A DNA stretch of 64,000 nt. Source: CAYZJV01 sp964478945. Its GTDB lineage: Bacteria; Spirochaetota; Spirochaetia; Sphaerochaetales; Sphaerochaetaceae. Made by a program: the position numbers and the translations under genes. The notes beneath the pieces were generated by a model. That model did no database searches, had not been told where the DNA came from, and saw nothing but the letters and a program-made list of their open reading frames with translations. The stretch is from contig CAYZJV010000003.1 in assembly GCA_964478945.1 (NCBI GenBank), positions 1 to 64,000 of the forward strand, in the 5' to 3' direction. Below, one piece after another: positions 8,466 through 16,419 of the stretch (positions are counted from its first letter, which is position 1; each line of letters starts with the position of its first letter).

Positions 8466-9818
8466 TCATTGCAACTTTTTATTGGCCAGATCAAGAATCG
8501 ATGAAGGATCGAAAGGATCCATTGTTCTTCCCAATTCGGCATACAGTGCGATCCTCTTGTTCAAAGGAATGCTCGACAGGGGATTGTCGGGATGGAACAG
8601 GTCCCACTCGATCCGATGTTCGGCCAATTTCTCATGCGCGACCAAGGCCCACGCCGAATCGACCAGATGTACACATCCGGGAGCCAGCATCTCGGGACAA
8701 TTGAATGACTGTCGTGATGAATTGATGTCCACACCACTGATCTCCATCAGATTATGTGTTCTGCAAAGCGCCTGCAGCCTATCCATCTGGGCTTTCGTGT
8801 TCCTAGGTGGCATATAGGTGATCGCGGGAAACCCGATCTTGGCCAAATAGGCCACCAATTCATCGAGATAGGCATCTTCGAAACGTTCAGCCTTCTTGTC
8901 TCCGGTCACACTCTCGGCCACATCGCCCAAATAGGCATAGGCGGGAATCGCACCGATGGAACGGGCGAAACGGACCACTTCCCTGACATCCACCGTCTCT
9001 TCACGACTCGGCTGGATGAAGAAACGTGGCAGGTAATTGCCCTTGAGAATCCCCAACAGGTCGTAGGTATAATGGACATTGGCGGTATCGAGCAGATAGG
9101 TGCGTATCTTGCCCTCCACCTTCAACTTCAAGGTTTTCTCCAAAAACTCGACCACCGGTTCCCCCATGCCCACACGATCGATGATCTTTTGTGCAAACGC
9201 ATGGAGGATATGTCGTTCGGTGATGCTTCCACCAAGATCCCATTTGCTGATGGGTACGATATCGCGAGCGAAATCGATTGGCTCAAGGGGAGTATCGGCA
9301 ATCAAACCATTGAGAGCGGCAACCTGGGCCTTGTTCCTTTCGTTCCTGATCGTCCTTACAGGATCGAGAAAGGCCTTGGCCTTTGGGATTGCACTTTTGG
9401 GAACTCCATGAACGCACATGTATACGATTCCCGGTGAATCGGGATTGTTGATCTTCCTATCTGAAAAGGGGGTGTCTTGAAACCCACTGCGGACTTCGAA
9501 ACCCACCGTTCCGGCGATTCCAATTTTCGAAGAAGCCTCGAGCATCTCCTCGGCTGCTCCTATGCTGTCATGGTCTATGGAACCCACGATACCCAGTCCC
9601 GCTTCCCAGGCGGCAAGTGCCGCCGCAGCCGGTTCATAGGGACTGAACGAATAGGTGGTATGCACATGGTTGTTCACTTCTTGTGATACTCTCCTCTTCA
9701 CTTCACCCTTTTTCACCGCTTCTCCCACTCGTGCGGCCGTTTCGAGACGAAGCGATACATCACCATCGTTGATCTCCTTTTCAATCATCGGCCAGGGGAA
9801 ATTCGTCGAACTCTCCAT
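8466..9818 (-). CDS. PHP-domain metal-dependent hydrolase-like protein
   Basis: 450 aa. The N-terminal third has a PHP signature: NNHVHTTYSFS (the HxH motif), GIVGSIDHDSIGAAEEM and the acidic VGFEVRSGF. Later pieces that could supply metal ligands are YMCVHG and SGVDINSSR. The last of these stands where the family usually has a GxDxH-like motif, so one ligand may be replaced by Asn. PHP proteins are usually phosphoesterases. The start follows AAAGGAAAG. It is separated from the E1 gene by 78 bases holding a stem-loop and sits 12 bases before the SDR gene, within the DeoR operon. Its role there is unknown. Confidence 0.7.
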   Translation of the reverse strand: MESSTNFPWPMIEKEINDGDVSLRLETAARVGEAVKKGEVKRRVSQEVNNHVHTTYSFSPYEPAAAALAAWEAGLGIVGSIDHDSIGAAEEMLEASSKIGIAGTVGFEVRSGFQDTPFSDRKINNPDSPGIVYMCVHGVPKSAIPKAKAFLDPVRTIRNERNKAQVAALNGLIADTPLEPIDFARDIVPISKWDLGGSITERHILHAFAQKIIDRVGMGEPVVEFLEKTLKLKVEGKIRTYLLDTANVHYTYDLLGILKGNYLPRFFIQPSREETVDVREVVRFARSIGAIPAYAYLGDVAESVTGDKKAERFEDAYLDELVAYLAKIGFPAITYMPPRNTKAQMDRLQALCRTHNLMEISGVDINSSRQSFNCPEMLAPGCVHLVDSAWALVAHEKLAEHRIEWDLFHPDNPLSSIPLNKRIALYAELGRTMDPFDPSSILDLANKKLQ

Positions 9819-9845
9819 CTATACTTTCCTTTTTCGGTCATTACT

Positions 9846-9875
9846 CCAAGGCCCGCCGATATAGGCGGGTCTTGG
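9846..9875. other. Stem-loop between the E1 and PHP genes
   Basis: CCAAG-g-CCCGCC, six bases of loop, then GGCGGG-t-CTTGG make a stem of 11 pairs with one interior mismatch. No T-run follows on the minus strand, so it does not look like a simple intrinsic terminator. It could mark mRNA processing or partial attenuation between the dehydrogenase genes and the distal sugar genes. Confidence 0.6.
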
Positions 9876-9896
9876 ACATGTTCATGTTACAGTGTA

Positions 9897-12353
9897 TCAC
9901 ACTCCAAGCGCTTGGATGCGATTGAATTCACCATCGGTCTTGTTGCGTCTCACCGAGTGTCCGGCAATCGGCATGATCTGTTCATGGATCGTATCGATGA
10001 TGGAATCGACTTGCGGGAAATAATAATCCTCCATCTCCGCAGGAGGTGTGATCCAGTTGCGTGATCCCACCACCACAGGAGGTGCATCGAGCCAATCGAA
10101 TGCAAGACGTCCGATATTGGCCGCCACCGTCTGCAGATAGCTCCCCCTTTCCGCACTATCGGTCACCAGCACCACCTTGCCCGTCTTCTTGATCGAATCC
10201 ACCAGCAGATCGTACTTCAATGGATTGATCCACCTCAGGTCGATCACCTCGGCTTCCAAACCATAGGAATCCTTGAGTTGCTTCGCAGCTTCGACACATG
10301 TGTAGAGGGCGGGACCCAAAGCGATCAAGGTGACATCCTTTCCCATGGTCCTGATCACAGGCTCCCCTTCGGGAATCTCATAGTATCCTTGGGGAACACC
10401 TTCCTTGACGAACTGTTCTCCGATGCCATAGAGCTTCTGACTTTCGAAGAACACCACAGGATCGGTTCCCCGCAACGCATAGTTGAGCATACCCTTCACA
10501 TCGTACGGAGTCGCAGGATACATCGCCTTCAATCCAGGCACCGAAGCGACCATGCTGGTCCACTCCTGGGAGTGCTGTGCACCGTATTTGTTTCCCACCG
10601 AAACCCTAAGCACCAGAGGCATCTTGAGTGCGCCGGCCGACATCGATTGCCATTTGGGCATCTGGTTGAATACTTCGTCTCCGGCACAACCGAGGAAGTC
10701 GCAGTACATCAGTTCAACCACCGCACGGCCACCCGACATCGCATATCCCACACCGCTGCCCACAATCGCGGATTCCGAAATCGGCGAGTTGAAGAAGCGA
10801 TGGTAGGGCAACAACTCGGTCAAACCACGGTAACAGGCGAATGCACCGCCCCAGTCCCTATGGTCCTCACCATAAGCCACCAGTGTGGGATCGATGCTGA
10901 ACCTATGGGCCATGGCTTCAAAGACCGCATCCCTATACTGATATTGTCTGCTGGCGGGCAACTCCTTGCCGTTCTCATCGAATGCGTACCGGGACCGACG
11001 TGCGATTTGCTGGACGCGGGGATTATCCTCAAGCTTCTGGCTCAATTCTGGTTCGCGGTCATCGAGCTTTTCCACATTGCCGTTGCTGAACATCACACTC
11101 TCGATGAATTGTTCATCGACCATGGGGGAAATCTTGTCGTCCACCGTGATTTCAAGCGCCTTGCGCATCTTTTCGAGAATTACGGACTGCATCTCCTTCA
11201 AATCATCCTCGGAGACCAATCCGTTCTCCACGATGTAGCGACCATAGGCGAACACCGGATCCTGAGCCTTGAAAGCCTCCAGTTCCTCTTTGGTACGGTA
11301 GGTCATCGCATCGGAAGGGCTATGTCCACTGAAGCGGTAGGTGATGGTATCCATGAACACCGGTCCCTTCCCTTCGAGAAGAATCTTCTTCTTTCGGGCG
11401 ATCGCATCGGCGACCGCAAGGGGATTGAATCCATCGACACGTTCCGAATGCATCGCATCGGGATTGACTCCCGCACCCATCCTGGCCGCAACACCCATGC
11501 CACCGGTTTCCCCGACAGGCTGTCCTCCCATTCCATAGAAGTTGTCGAATACATTCACCATGTAGGGAGGGGCTCCCTTCATCTCATCCCAGAGGGTCTG
11601 GTACTGATCCATGGAAGCCATGTTCATAGCTTCCCATACCGGTCCACGGGCAAGGGAACCATCCCCGATATTGGCGATCACGATACCCTTCTTGCGGTTA
11701 ACCTTCTTGTACAGTGCCGATCCGAATGCTATGGTTCCCGATCCTCCCACGATCGCGTTGTTCGGCATGCTGCCGAATGGAGCGAAGAAGGTATGCATCG
11801 AGCCTCCGAGACCTTTGCTGAAACCGGGGGCCTTGGCATAGATCTCGGCCAAAGTACCATAAATGATGAAGTTTTCGGCCAAATCCTTGTCATCCTTGCC
11901 GGGGAAATGCTTCTTCACCACCTCGTAGGTTTCGCCACCCATGAAGTTTTGGAGTATTGGTGTGATGTCATCTGCATCCATCTTCGCGATCGCCGACAGG
12001 CACTTGGAGAGAATCTCTCCATGACTTCTATGGGAACCGAAGATAAAATCCTCGGGATCGAGGTTCATCGCCTGGCCGACCGCGGCCGATTCCTGACCTG
12101 CACTCAAGTGTGCGGGACCCTTGTGGTTGTACGAAATGCCTTGGTAGACTCCCTCCCGCTTGATCGAATCGAGCATCGTTTCGAACTCGCGGATCACCAG
12201 CATGTCGTAAAAGACACGCACCAGTCGTTCCTTTCCATAGGTCTTCAATTCCTTCTTGTAGTCGGGAACATAATGGTTCACCGGAATGGAAGGGATCTTC
12301 AAGGTATCCTTCTCTCTCAGTTTGGCAGGATCGAACGATATTTGTTTGGACAT
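9897..12353 (-). CDS. Thiamine-diphosphate dehydrogenase E1 component, alpha-beta fusion
   Basis: 818 aa joining both E1 subunits of a 2-oxoacid or acetoin-type dehydrogenase complex. The alpha half (about residues 50-410) has HLSAGQESAAVG, the thiamine-diphosphate GDG motif (NIGDGSLARGPVWEA) and FSGHSPSDAMTYR. The beta half (about 475-800) has VAYGEDHRDWGGAF, PISESAIVGSGVGYAM and QEWTSMV. E1 decarboxylates or cleaves the substrate and passes the acyl group to lipoyl-E2. The alpha-beta fusion is a minority form. It follows lpdA by 16 bases, with AGGAG before the ATG. The substrate (pyruvate, a branched oxoacid, acetoin or another diketone) cannot be fixed by reading. Confidence 0.88.
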   Translation of the reverse strand: MSKQISFDPAKLREKDTLKIPSIPVNHYVPDYKKELKTYGKERLVRVFYDMLVIREFETMLDSIKREGVYQGISYNHKGPAHLSAGQESAAVGQAMNLDPEDFIFGSHRSHGEILSKCLSAIAKMDADDITPILQNFMGGETYEVVKKHFPGKDDKDLAENFIIYGTLAEIYAKAPGFSKGLGGSMHTFFAPFGSMPNNAIVGGSGTIAFGSALYKKVNRKKGIVIANIGDGSLARGPVWEAMNMASMDQYQTLWDEMKGAPPYMVNVFDNFYGMGGQPVGETGGMGVAARMGAGVNPDAMHSERVDGFNPLAVADAIARKKKILLEGKGPVFMDTITYRFSGHSPSDAMTYRTKEELEAFKAQDPVFAYGRYIVENGLVSEDDLKEMQSVILEKMRKALEITVDDKISPMVDEQFIESVMFSNGNVEKLDDREPELSQKLEDNPRVQQIARRSRYAFDENGKELPASRQYQYRDAVFEAMAHRFSIDPTLVAYGEDHRDWGGAFACYRGLTELLPYHRFFNSPISESAIVGSGVGYAMSGGRAVVELMYCDFLGCAGDEVFNQMPKWQSMSAGALKMPLVLRVSVGNKYGAQHSQEWTSMVASVPGLKAMYPATPYDVKGMLNYALRGTDPVVFFESQKLYGIGEQFVKEGVPQGYYEIPEGEPVIRTMGKDVTLIALGPALYTCVEAAKQLKDSYGLEAEVIDLRWINPLKYDLLVDSIKKTGKVVLVTDSAERGSYLQTVAANIGRLAFDWLDAPPVVVGSRNWITPPAEMEDYYFPQVDSIIDTIHEQIMPIAGHSVRRNKTDGEFNRIQALGV

Positions 12354-12369
12354 ATATGACTCCTTTACC

Positions 12370-13722
12370 TCAGAGGGTATGTTCTATTGCGAATAATGTA
12401 TCCTTGATTACTTCGGATACGCTCGGATGAGGAAACACGATCTCCTTCACATCCTTGATCCTCAATTCCGCTTCGATGATCGCAGCCGCTCCGTAGATCA
12501 TCTCGCTGCTGTAGGGGCCAAGAAGATGCACACCGAGCACCACCTTGGTGTGCTTGTCGGCGACCACTTTGCAAAGTCCTCCAGCCCTTTTGCCATGCTC
12601 GGCGAGGAATCTTCCGTTGGCACGCATCTGGGTGGTGGCCGAGACCACATCCCGTCCCTGTCGTTTGGCCTCATCTTCGGTAAGACCGCAACCGGCCGCT
12701 TCGGGAATACCGTAGACGGCCCAGGGAATCGCATGATAGCGCATCTTCTGCCCTCCCGCACCGTACAGATTGGAGACCACTACCTCGGCCATACGAGATG
12801 CCGAATGGGCAAGCAACGATTTCCCGTTCACATCCCCAATCGCATGGATGTTGGGAACATTGGTTCGCAGCCTCTCGTCCACCACCACTCCACTTCTGGA
12901 GATATCGAGTCCAAGTTGCTGCAATCCCTCGATATTGGGACGACGACCGACACTCATCAGCACAAGTTCGGAAGCGAGATGCTTGGATTCACCTTTTGAA
13001 TCGGTGTAGGAGACACCTTCGCCGGTGATGGAAGTGACCCTGCATCCCAAATGGAAGTCGACCTCCTTCATCTCACGACGCATCAATTTGGCGAATTCGG
13101 CATCCATCATGGGAAGAATCTCATCCATCATTTCAATCACCGACACCTTTACTCCCACAGAAGAGAAGAAGGATGCGAATTCGACGCCTATCACGCCACC
13201 ACCTATGATCGCAAGCGATGCGGGCAACGTATCCAAAGAGAGGATTTCATTGCTGGTGAGCACGTTGGGCAGATCGTGTCCGGGAATCGGTGGAACCGCT
13301 GGAGAAGATCCGGTTGCTATGATCAGATGCTCGCCTTCGTAGGAGGTGTCTCCCACCTGTACATGATGGGCATCGACAAACTTGGCCTCTCCTTGGACCA
13401 CCACAACCTTGTTGCTCTTCATGAGGAACTGTATGCCGCTTCTCAAAGTCTCTATCGTATCCTGTTTCCATGCCATTGCCGTGGAGAGATCGAATGCAAC
13501 GTCACCGACGGTAACACCCATCTTCCCACCCTCCTTCGCATGGCGATACAGTTTCGCCGAATTCAAAAGACTCTTGGTGGGAATGCAGCCCCAATTGGTG
13601 CAAACTCCACCAAGATGATCCTTCTCCACAAGAAGGACCTTCTTTCCCAAGGCTCCGGCCCGTTCGGCGGCAACATACCCGCCGGGGCCGGCTCCAACCA
13701 CTATCAAATCAAAAGATTCCAT
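12370..13722 (-). CDS. lpdA: Dihydrolipoyl dehydrogenase (E3)
   Basis: FAD enzyme that reoxidises dihydrolipoyl-E2 with NAD+. Seen: the N-terminal FAD loop VVGAGPGGYVAAERAG, the redox disulfide in GGVCTNWGCIPTKSLL, the NAD loop IIGGGVIGVEFASFF, the second FAD motif HAIGDVNG, and the C-terminal His/Glu motif HPSVSE of the dimer interface. It is about 450 aa, normal length. Three ATG codons stand in a row; the third (13722) is best spaced, 7 bases after GGAAGG, while the first is only 1 base from it. It lies between E2 and E1 in the operon, so it serves this complex. Confidence 0.93.
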   Translation of the reverse strand: MESFDLIVVGAGPGGYVAAERAGALGKKVLLVEKDHLGGVCTNWGCIPTKSLLNSAKLYRHAKEGGKMGVTVGDVAFDLSTAMAWKQDTIETLRSGIQFLMKSNKVVVVQGEAKFVDAHHVQVGDTSYEGEHLIIATGSSPAVPPIPGHDLPNVLTSNEILSLDTLPASLAIIGGGVIGVEFASFFSSVGVKVSVIEMMDEILPMMDAEFAKLMRREMKEVDFHLGCRVTSITGEGVSYTDSKGESKHLASELVLMSVGRRPNIEGLQQLGLDISRSGVVVDERLRTNVPNIHAIGDVNGKSLLAHSASRMAEVVVSNLYGAGGQKMRYHAIPWAVYGIPEAAGCGLTEDEAKRQGRDVVSATTQMRANGRFLAEHGKRAGGLCKVVADKHTKVVLGVHLLGPYSSEMIYGAAAIIEAELRIKDVKEIVFPHPSVSEVIKDTLFAIEHTL

Positions 13723-13734
13723 CATCATTCCTTC

Positions 13735-15072
13735 CTAACGTGCCATCAAAAGATCAATCGAAGCGATATTGTCGCAGAGGACCTTCAGGAAACGGGCTCC
13801 CGGCGCACCATCCACAGCCTGATGGTCGATGGTCAACGACAATCCGATATGGGGTACGAACACCATATCGCCATCGGCATCCTCGACAGCCCTCATGGAT
13901 ATCCCGCCAACTCCGAGGATGGCGACCTCGGGAACGTTGATCACTGGAGTGAACGTATCGATGCCCATCGCTCCGAGATTGGTCACCGTGAAAGTCCCAC
14001 CGGTGAGATCGTCGGGCTGGGCCTTGCCCTCCATGCTTGCAGTCGCCAGACGTTTGAATTCGTCGCTGAGCTGTTTCAAGGAGAGGGTATCGGCGAACTT
14101 GACCACAGGAACCAAGAGTCCCTTGGGGGTATCGACGGCACAGCCGAGATGCACATGTTCGAATGTGACGATCTTATCCCCCAGGAAATGACTGTTCACA
14201 TACCCGAAATCACGTATGGTGCGGGATGCGGCGAACAGCACAAGATCGTTGATCGTGATCTTTTGCAGACCCAATTCCGGTGCGCTCGATTTGAATCTCG
14301 CCCGCAACGACTGCAGAGCCGATGCATCGGCATACGCGTTCATGGTGAATTGGGCTGTGGAGGACAGCGATTCGTGCATCCGTTTCGCAGTCACCTTCCT
14401 CACTCCCCTCACCGCCGTCTCGGTGGAATTGTCCGTCACTTGCGTGGAAACAGCCGCAGGAACACTTGCCGTCGTTGGATTCGAAAGATCGGAAGAGAGG
14501 ACCCTTCCTCCAATCCCACTACCCCGTTCGGGAGCCTGCAGCCCCTTCTCCACCAAGGCTGCCTTCGCAGCGGGTGTCAACGGCTCCTTACCTTCAAGGG
14601 CCTTCAGCACATCACGCTCGATGATCCTTCCCTTCGGACCGGTTGCCTCGAGTGTGGCGGTGTCCACACCGGAGGAGGCGGCCACAGCCCTTGCCCTCGG
14701 AGACACTCCCTGCGATGAAGAACCGGTGGCAATCCGAGTGGTCTCGGGAGTTTTCTCAACTTCTTGCCGCTCGAGTACGGGTTCCGGCTTTTCCTCTGCA
14801 ACCTTTTCGGGAGTAGCGACATCGACTTGCTCGCCCTTCTCTCCCACCACCATGATGGGTTGCATCACAGGTACCTCGTCCTCCACTTTATAGAGGAGCT
14901 TGAGCACGGTACCTTCGGCGGTCGATTCAACTTCGATGGTGGACTTGTCCGTCTCCGCCTCACACACCACATCACCAACGGCAACGGCATCGCCTTCCTT
15001 CACCTTCCAATCGATGATGATACACGATTCGACCGAGTTTCCTTGTTTCGGCATCACTACTTCTACAGCCAT
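13735..15072 (-). CDS. Dihydrolipoyl acyltransferase (E2)
   Basis: Core acyltransferase of the dehydrogenase complex, 445 aa from the chosen start. An N-terminal lipoyl domain carries the modified Lys43 in ETDKSTIEVES. A Glu/Pro-rich linker follows, then a peripheral subunit-binding domain (about 123-158, VSPRARAVAASSG to KGRIIERDVLKAL) and a second similar stretch (about 164-196, LTPAAKAALVEKG to GGRVLSSDL). The C-terminal catalytic domain ends with DHQAVDGAPGARFL, where the usual DHR is DHQ. The ATG at 15072 follows GGAGAGG; an upstream frame extension would overlap the regulator gene. Two binding modules in tandem are unusual for an E2 with one lipoyl domain. Confidence 0.9.
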   Translation of the reverse strand: MAVEVVMPKQGNSVESCIIIDWKVKEGDAVAVGDVVCEAETDKSTIEVESTAEGTVLKLLYKVEDEVPVMQPIMVVGEKGEQVDVATPEKVAEEKPEPVLERQEVEKTPETTRIATGSSSQGVSPRARAVAASSGVDTATLEATGPKGRIIERDVLKALEGKEPLTPAAKAALVEKGLQAPERGSGIGGRVLSSDLSNPTTASVPAAVSTQVTDNSTETAVRGVRKVTAKRMHESLSSTAQFTMNAYADASALQSLRARFKSSAPELGLQKITINDLVLFAASRTIRDFGYVNSHFLGDKIVTFEHVHLGCAVDTPKGLLVPVVKFADTLSLKQLSDEFKRLATASMEGKAQPDDLTGGTFTVTNLGAMGIDTFTPVINVPEVAILGVGGISMRAVEDADGDMVFVPHIGLSLTIDHQAVDGAPGARFLKVLCDNIASIDLLMAR

Positions 15073-15109
15073 ATCCTCTCCTATGGTACGGATATTGTAA
15101 TCCGCTCCT

Positions 15110-15862
15110 TCATACAAGTATCAATTCAATCCCCATCGCTTCGATCGCCTCGACCGCAGTTTGGGGAAGTCCCTTGTCGGTGATCACGACATCGATATCG
15201 GAAAGCGAAAGAATCCTCACGAATCCCTGTTTTCCGAATTTCGAAGAATCGGTGACCAACACACTTCTGGTTGCCTGGGCACACATTTGCCGCACAATTT
15301 CCGCATTCTCCATCAAATGGGTCGTCAACCCATGGTCCAAGGTAAATCCATCGGTTCCGGTGAATGTCAACGCAACATGATATTCCTGCAGTTGCTTCAA
15401 TGCCGCGGGACCCACCAGGGCTTCGGCCGAGGGTCGGAACTCACCTCCCACCATGGTGAGTGCAATATTGGGATTCATCCTCGCATAGGGAATGAGCAAT
15501 GTAGAATTGGAAACCACCTGCACATCCCTCTTGCCCAACAGGTATTTTCCAATGAGCGCGCTGGTGGTGCCATTGGTGATCATGATCCGATCCCCATCAT
15601 GCACCAGCGAGGCGGCCGCTTTCGCTATGGCCTCCTTCATCTCCACATTGCTTTGTTGCTTTTCGGCCAAAAGCGGATGGTAGGCCGACATGGCGGCCCC
15701 CCGGGTACGCACGATGATCCCTTTGGCGGCAAGCCCTTTCAGATCGGATCGTATGGTAACCGAGGAGACATTCAATCGCTCGCTGAGGGTGGCAACCGAA
15801 ACCTCACCATTCTCCCTGAGCAATTCGATTATCCTCTCCTCTCTCAATGACAATCCAACCAT
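15110..15862 (-). CDS. DeoR-family transcriptional regulator
   Basis: 250 aa. The N-terminal winged helix-turn-helix (LREERIIELLRENGEVSVATLSERLNVS written in part: LREERIIELL, VATLSERLNVS, VTIRSDL) is typical of DeoR. The C-terminal sugar-phosphate-sensing domain has the family pattern IMITNGTTSALIGKYL, VVSNSTLL, MVGGEFRPSAEALVG, GTDGFTLDHGLTT and VTDSSKFGK. Such proteins usually repress sugar or polyol operons and are released by a phosphorylated sugar. The start at 15862 was preferred to a GTG at 15892 because of GGAAGG/GGTGGG upstream. It is first in the operon, and its promoter holds three CTTTCG repeats, so autoregulation is likely. Confidence 0.9.
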   Translation of the reverse strand: MVGLSLREERIIELLRENGEVSVATLSERLNVSSVTIRSDLKGLAAKGIIVRTRGAAMSAYHPLLAEKQQSNVEMKEAIAKAAASLVHDGDRIMITNGTTSALIGKYLLGKRDVQVVSNSTLLIPYARMNPNIALTMVGGEFRPSAEALVGPAALKQLQEYHVALTFTGTDGFTLDHGLTTHLMENAEIVRQMCAQATRSVLVTDSSKFGKQGFVRILSLSDIDVVITDKGLPQTAVEAIEAMGIELILV

Positions 15863-15891
15863 GGACCCACCTTCCAAACGTTTTCTATTCA

Positions 15892-15935
15892 CTTTCGATT
15901 CTATTACGATTATCTTTCGTTATCAAGAGCTTTCG
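15892..15935. promoter_or_regulatory. Candidate DeoR operator: three CTTTCG repeats
   Basis: CTTTCG occurs at 15892-15897, 15914-15919 and 15930-15935, all in one orientation, 22 and 16 bases apart. One copy lies just after the -10 box, one inside the spacer and one just upstream of the -35 box of the DeoR promoter. DeoR-family repressors often bind short direct repeats of this kind. Which protein binds is inference. Confidence 0.5.
15898..15926 (-). promoter_or_regulatory. Promoter of the DeoR operon
   Basis: On the minus strand TTGATA (15926-15921) and TAGAAT (15903-15898) are separated by 17 bases, each one mismatch from consensus. It would drive the regulator and the seven genes after it, and it is interleaved with the CTTTCG repeats. 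Confidence 0.65.
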
Positions 15936-15977
15936 AAACTATTTTTCATTTGGATGTGATACTCGCGTCGCTATCTG

Positions 15978-16006
15978 TTGCAAAATCGAGTGTCTCGGGG
16001 TACAGT
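15978..16006 (+). promoter_or_regulatory. Promoter of the lrgAB-like pair
   Basis: TTGCAA (15978-15983), a 17-base spacer and TACAGT (16001-16006) precede the first gene by about 27 bases. It is divergent from the DeoR promoter, about 50 bases away. Confidence 0.55.
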
Positions 16007-16032
16007 TGGCTTCCAAAAGGGAGATCTTCGCC

Positions 16033-16419
16033 GTGAAGCTTGCGACCATGCACCAATTGACACTCATCGCACTCGTGGGCATCTCAGGAACCGCACTGTC
16101 CATCATCTCACCAGTTTCGTTGCCTCCGAGCATATTGGGCATGATCCTTCTCTTGATTCTCATCTCGACACGAATCGTTCATGTGGAGAAGGTATCCCAA
16201 GTGGCCCATCTGTTCCTTGCCCATATGGGAGTAATGTTCGTTCCACCCGTGGTGGGCATCGCCGACAGCTACAAGCTGCTGGGAAACCATGTGGTGCAAT
16301 TCATGCTGATCTGTGTGATAGCCATGGTCCTCACCTTCCTCGCGGCGTTGGGTTCGGCATCATTGACTCTGCGACTGCAACGGAAATTCGGCAAATGGGA
16401 GGATGAAATTGATGCTTGA
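16033..16419 (+). CDS. lrgA: LrgA/CidA-family membrane protein
   Basis: Small integral membrane protein, 128 aa with about four hydrophobic segments. Family features are SLPPSILGMILLLILI, where LrgA has a PIPGSVLGLILL-like motif, and AHLFLAHMGVMFVPPVVGI. LrgA/CidA proteins are holin-like and have been linked to murein hydrolase control and to pyruvate transport. The frame is open far upstream, but the chosen GTG at 16033 has AGGGAG 9 bases before it and gives the family length. It overlaps lrgB by 8 bases. The shared intergenic region with the dehydrogenase operon makes a link to pyruvate or acetoin metabolism conceivable, but nothing proves it. Confidence 0.75.
   Translation: MKLATMHQLTLIALVGISGTALSIISPVSLPPSILGMILLLILISTRIVHVEKVSQVAHLFLAHMGVMFVPPVVGIADSYKLLGNHVVQFMLICVIAMVLTFLAALGSASLTLRLQRKFGKWEDEIDA

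Noticed and set aside
10278..12359. A 693-codon open frame on the plus strand opposite the E1 gene
   Set aside because: It lies antisense to a clear, full-length E1 alpha-beta gene, is His/Arg/Gly-rich in the way of mirror frames, and shows no domain or ribosome site. The minus-strand gene is real.
13051..14718. A 555-codon plus-strand open frame opposite lpdA and E2
   Set aside because: It runs antisense across two recognised genes and the boundary between them, with shadow-frame composition.
15847..16032. 62-codon extension of the LrgA-like protein
   Set aside because: It runs over the DeoR and lrgA promoters and adds residues absent from the family.
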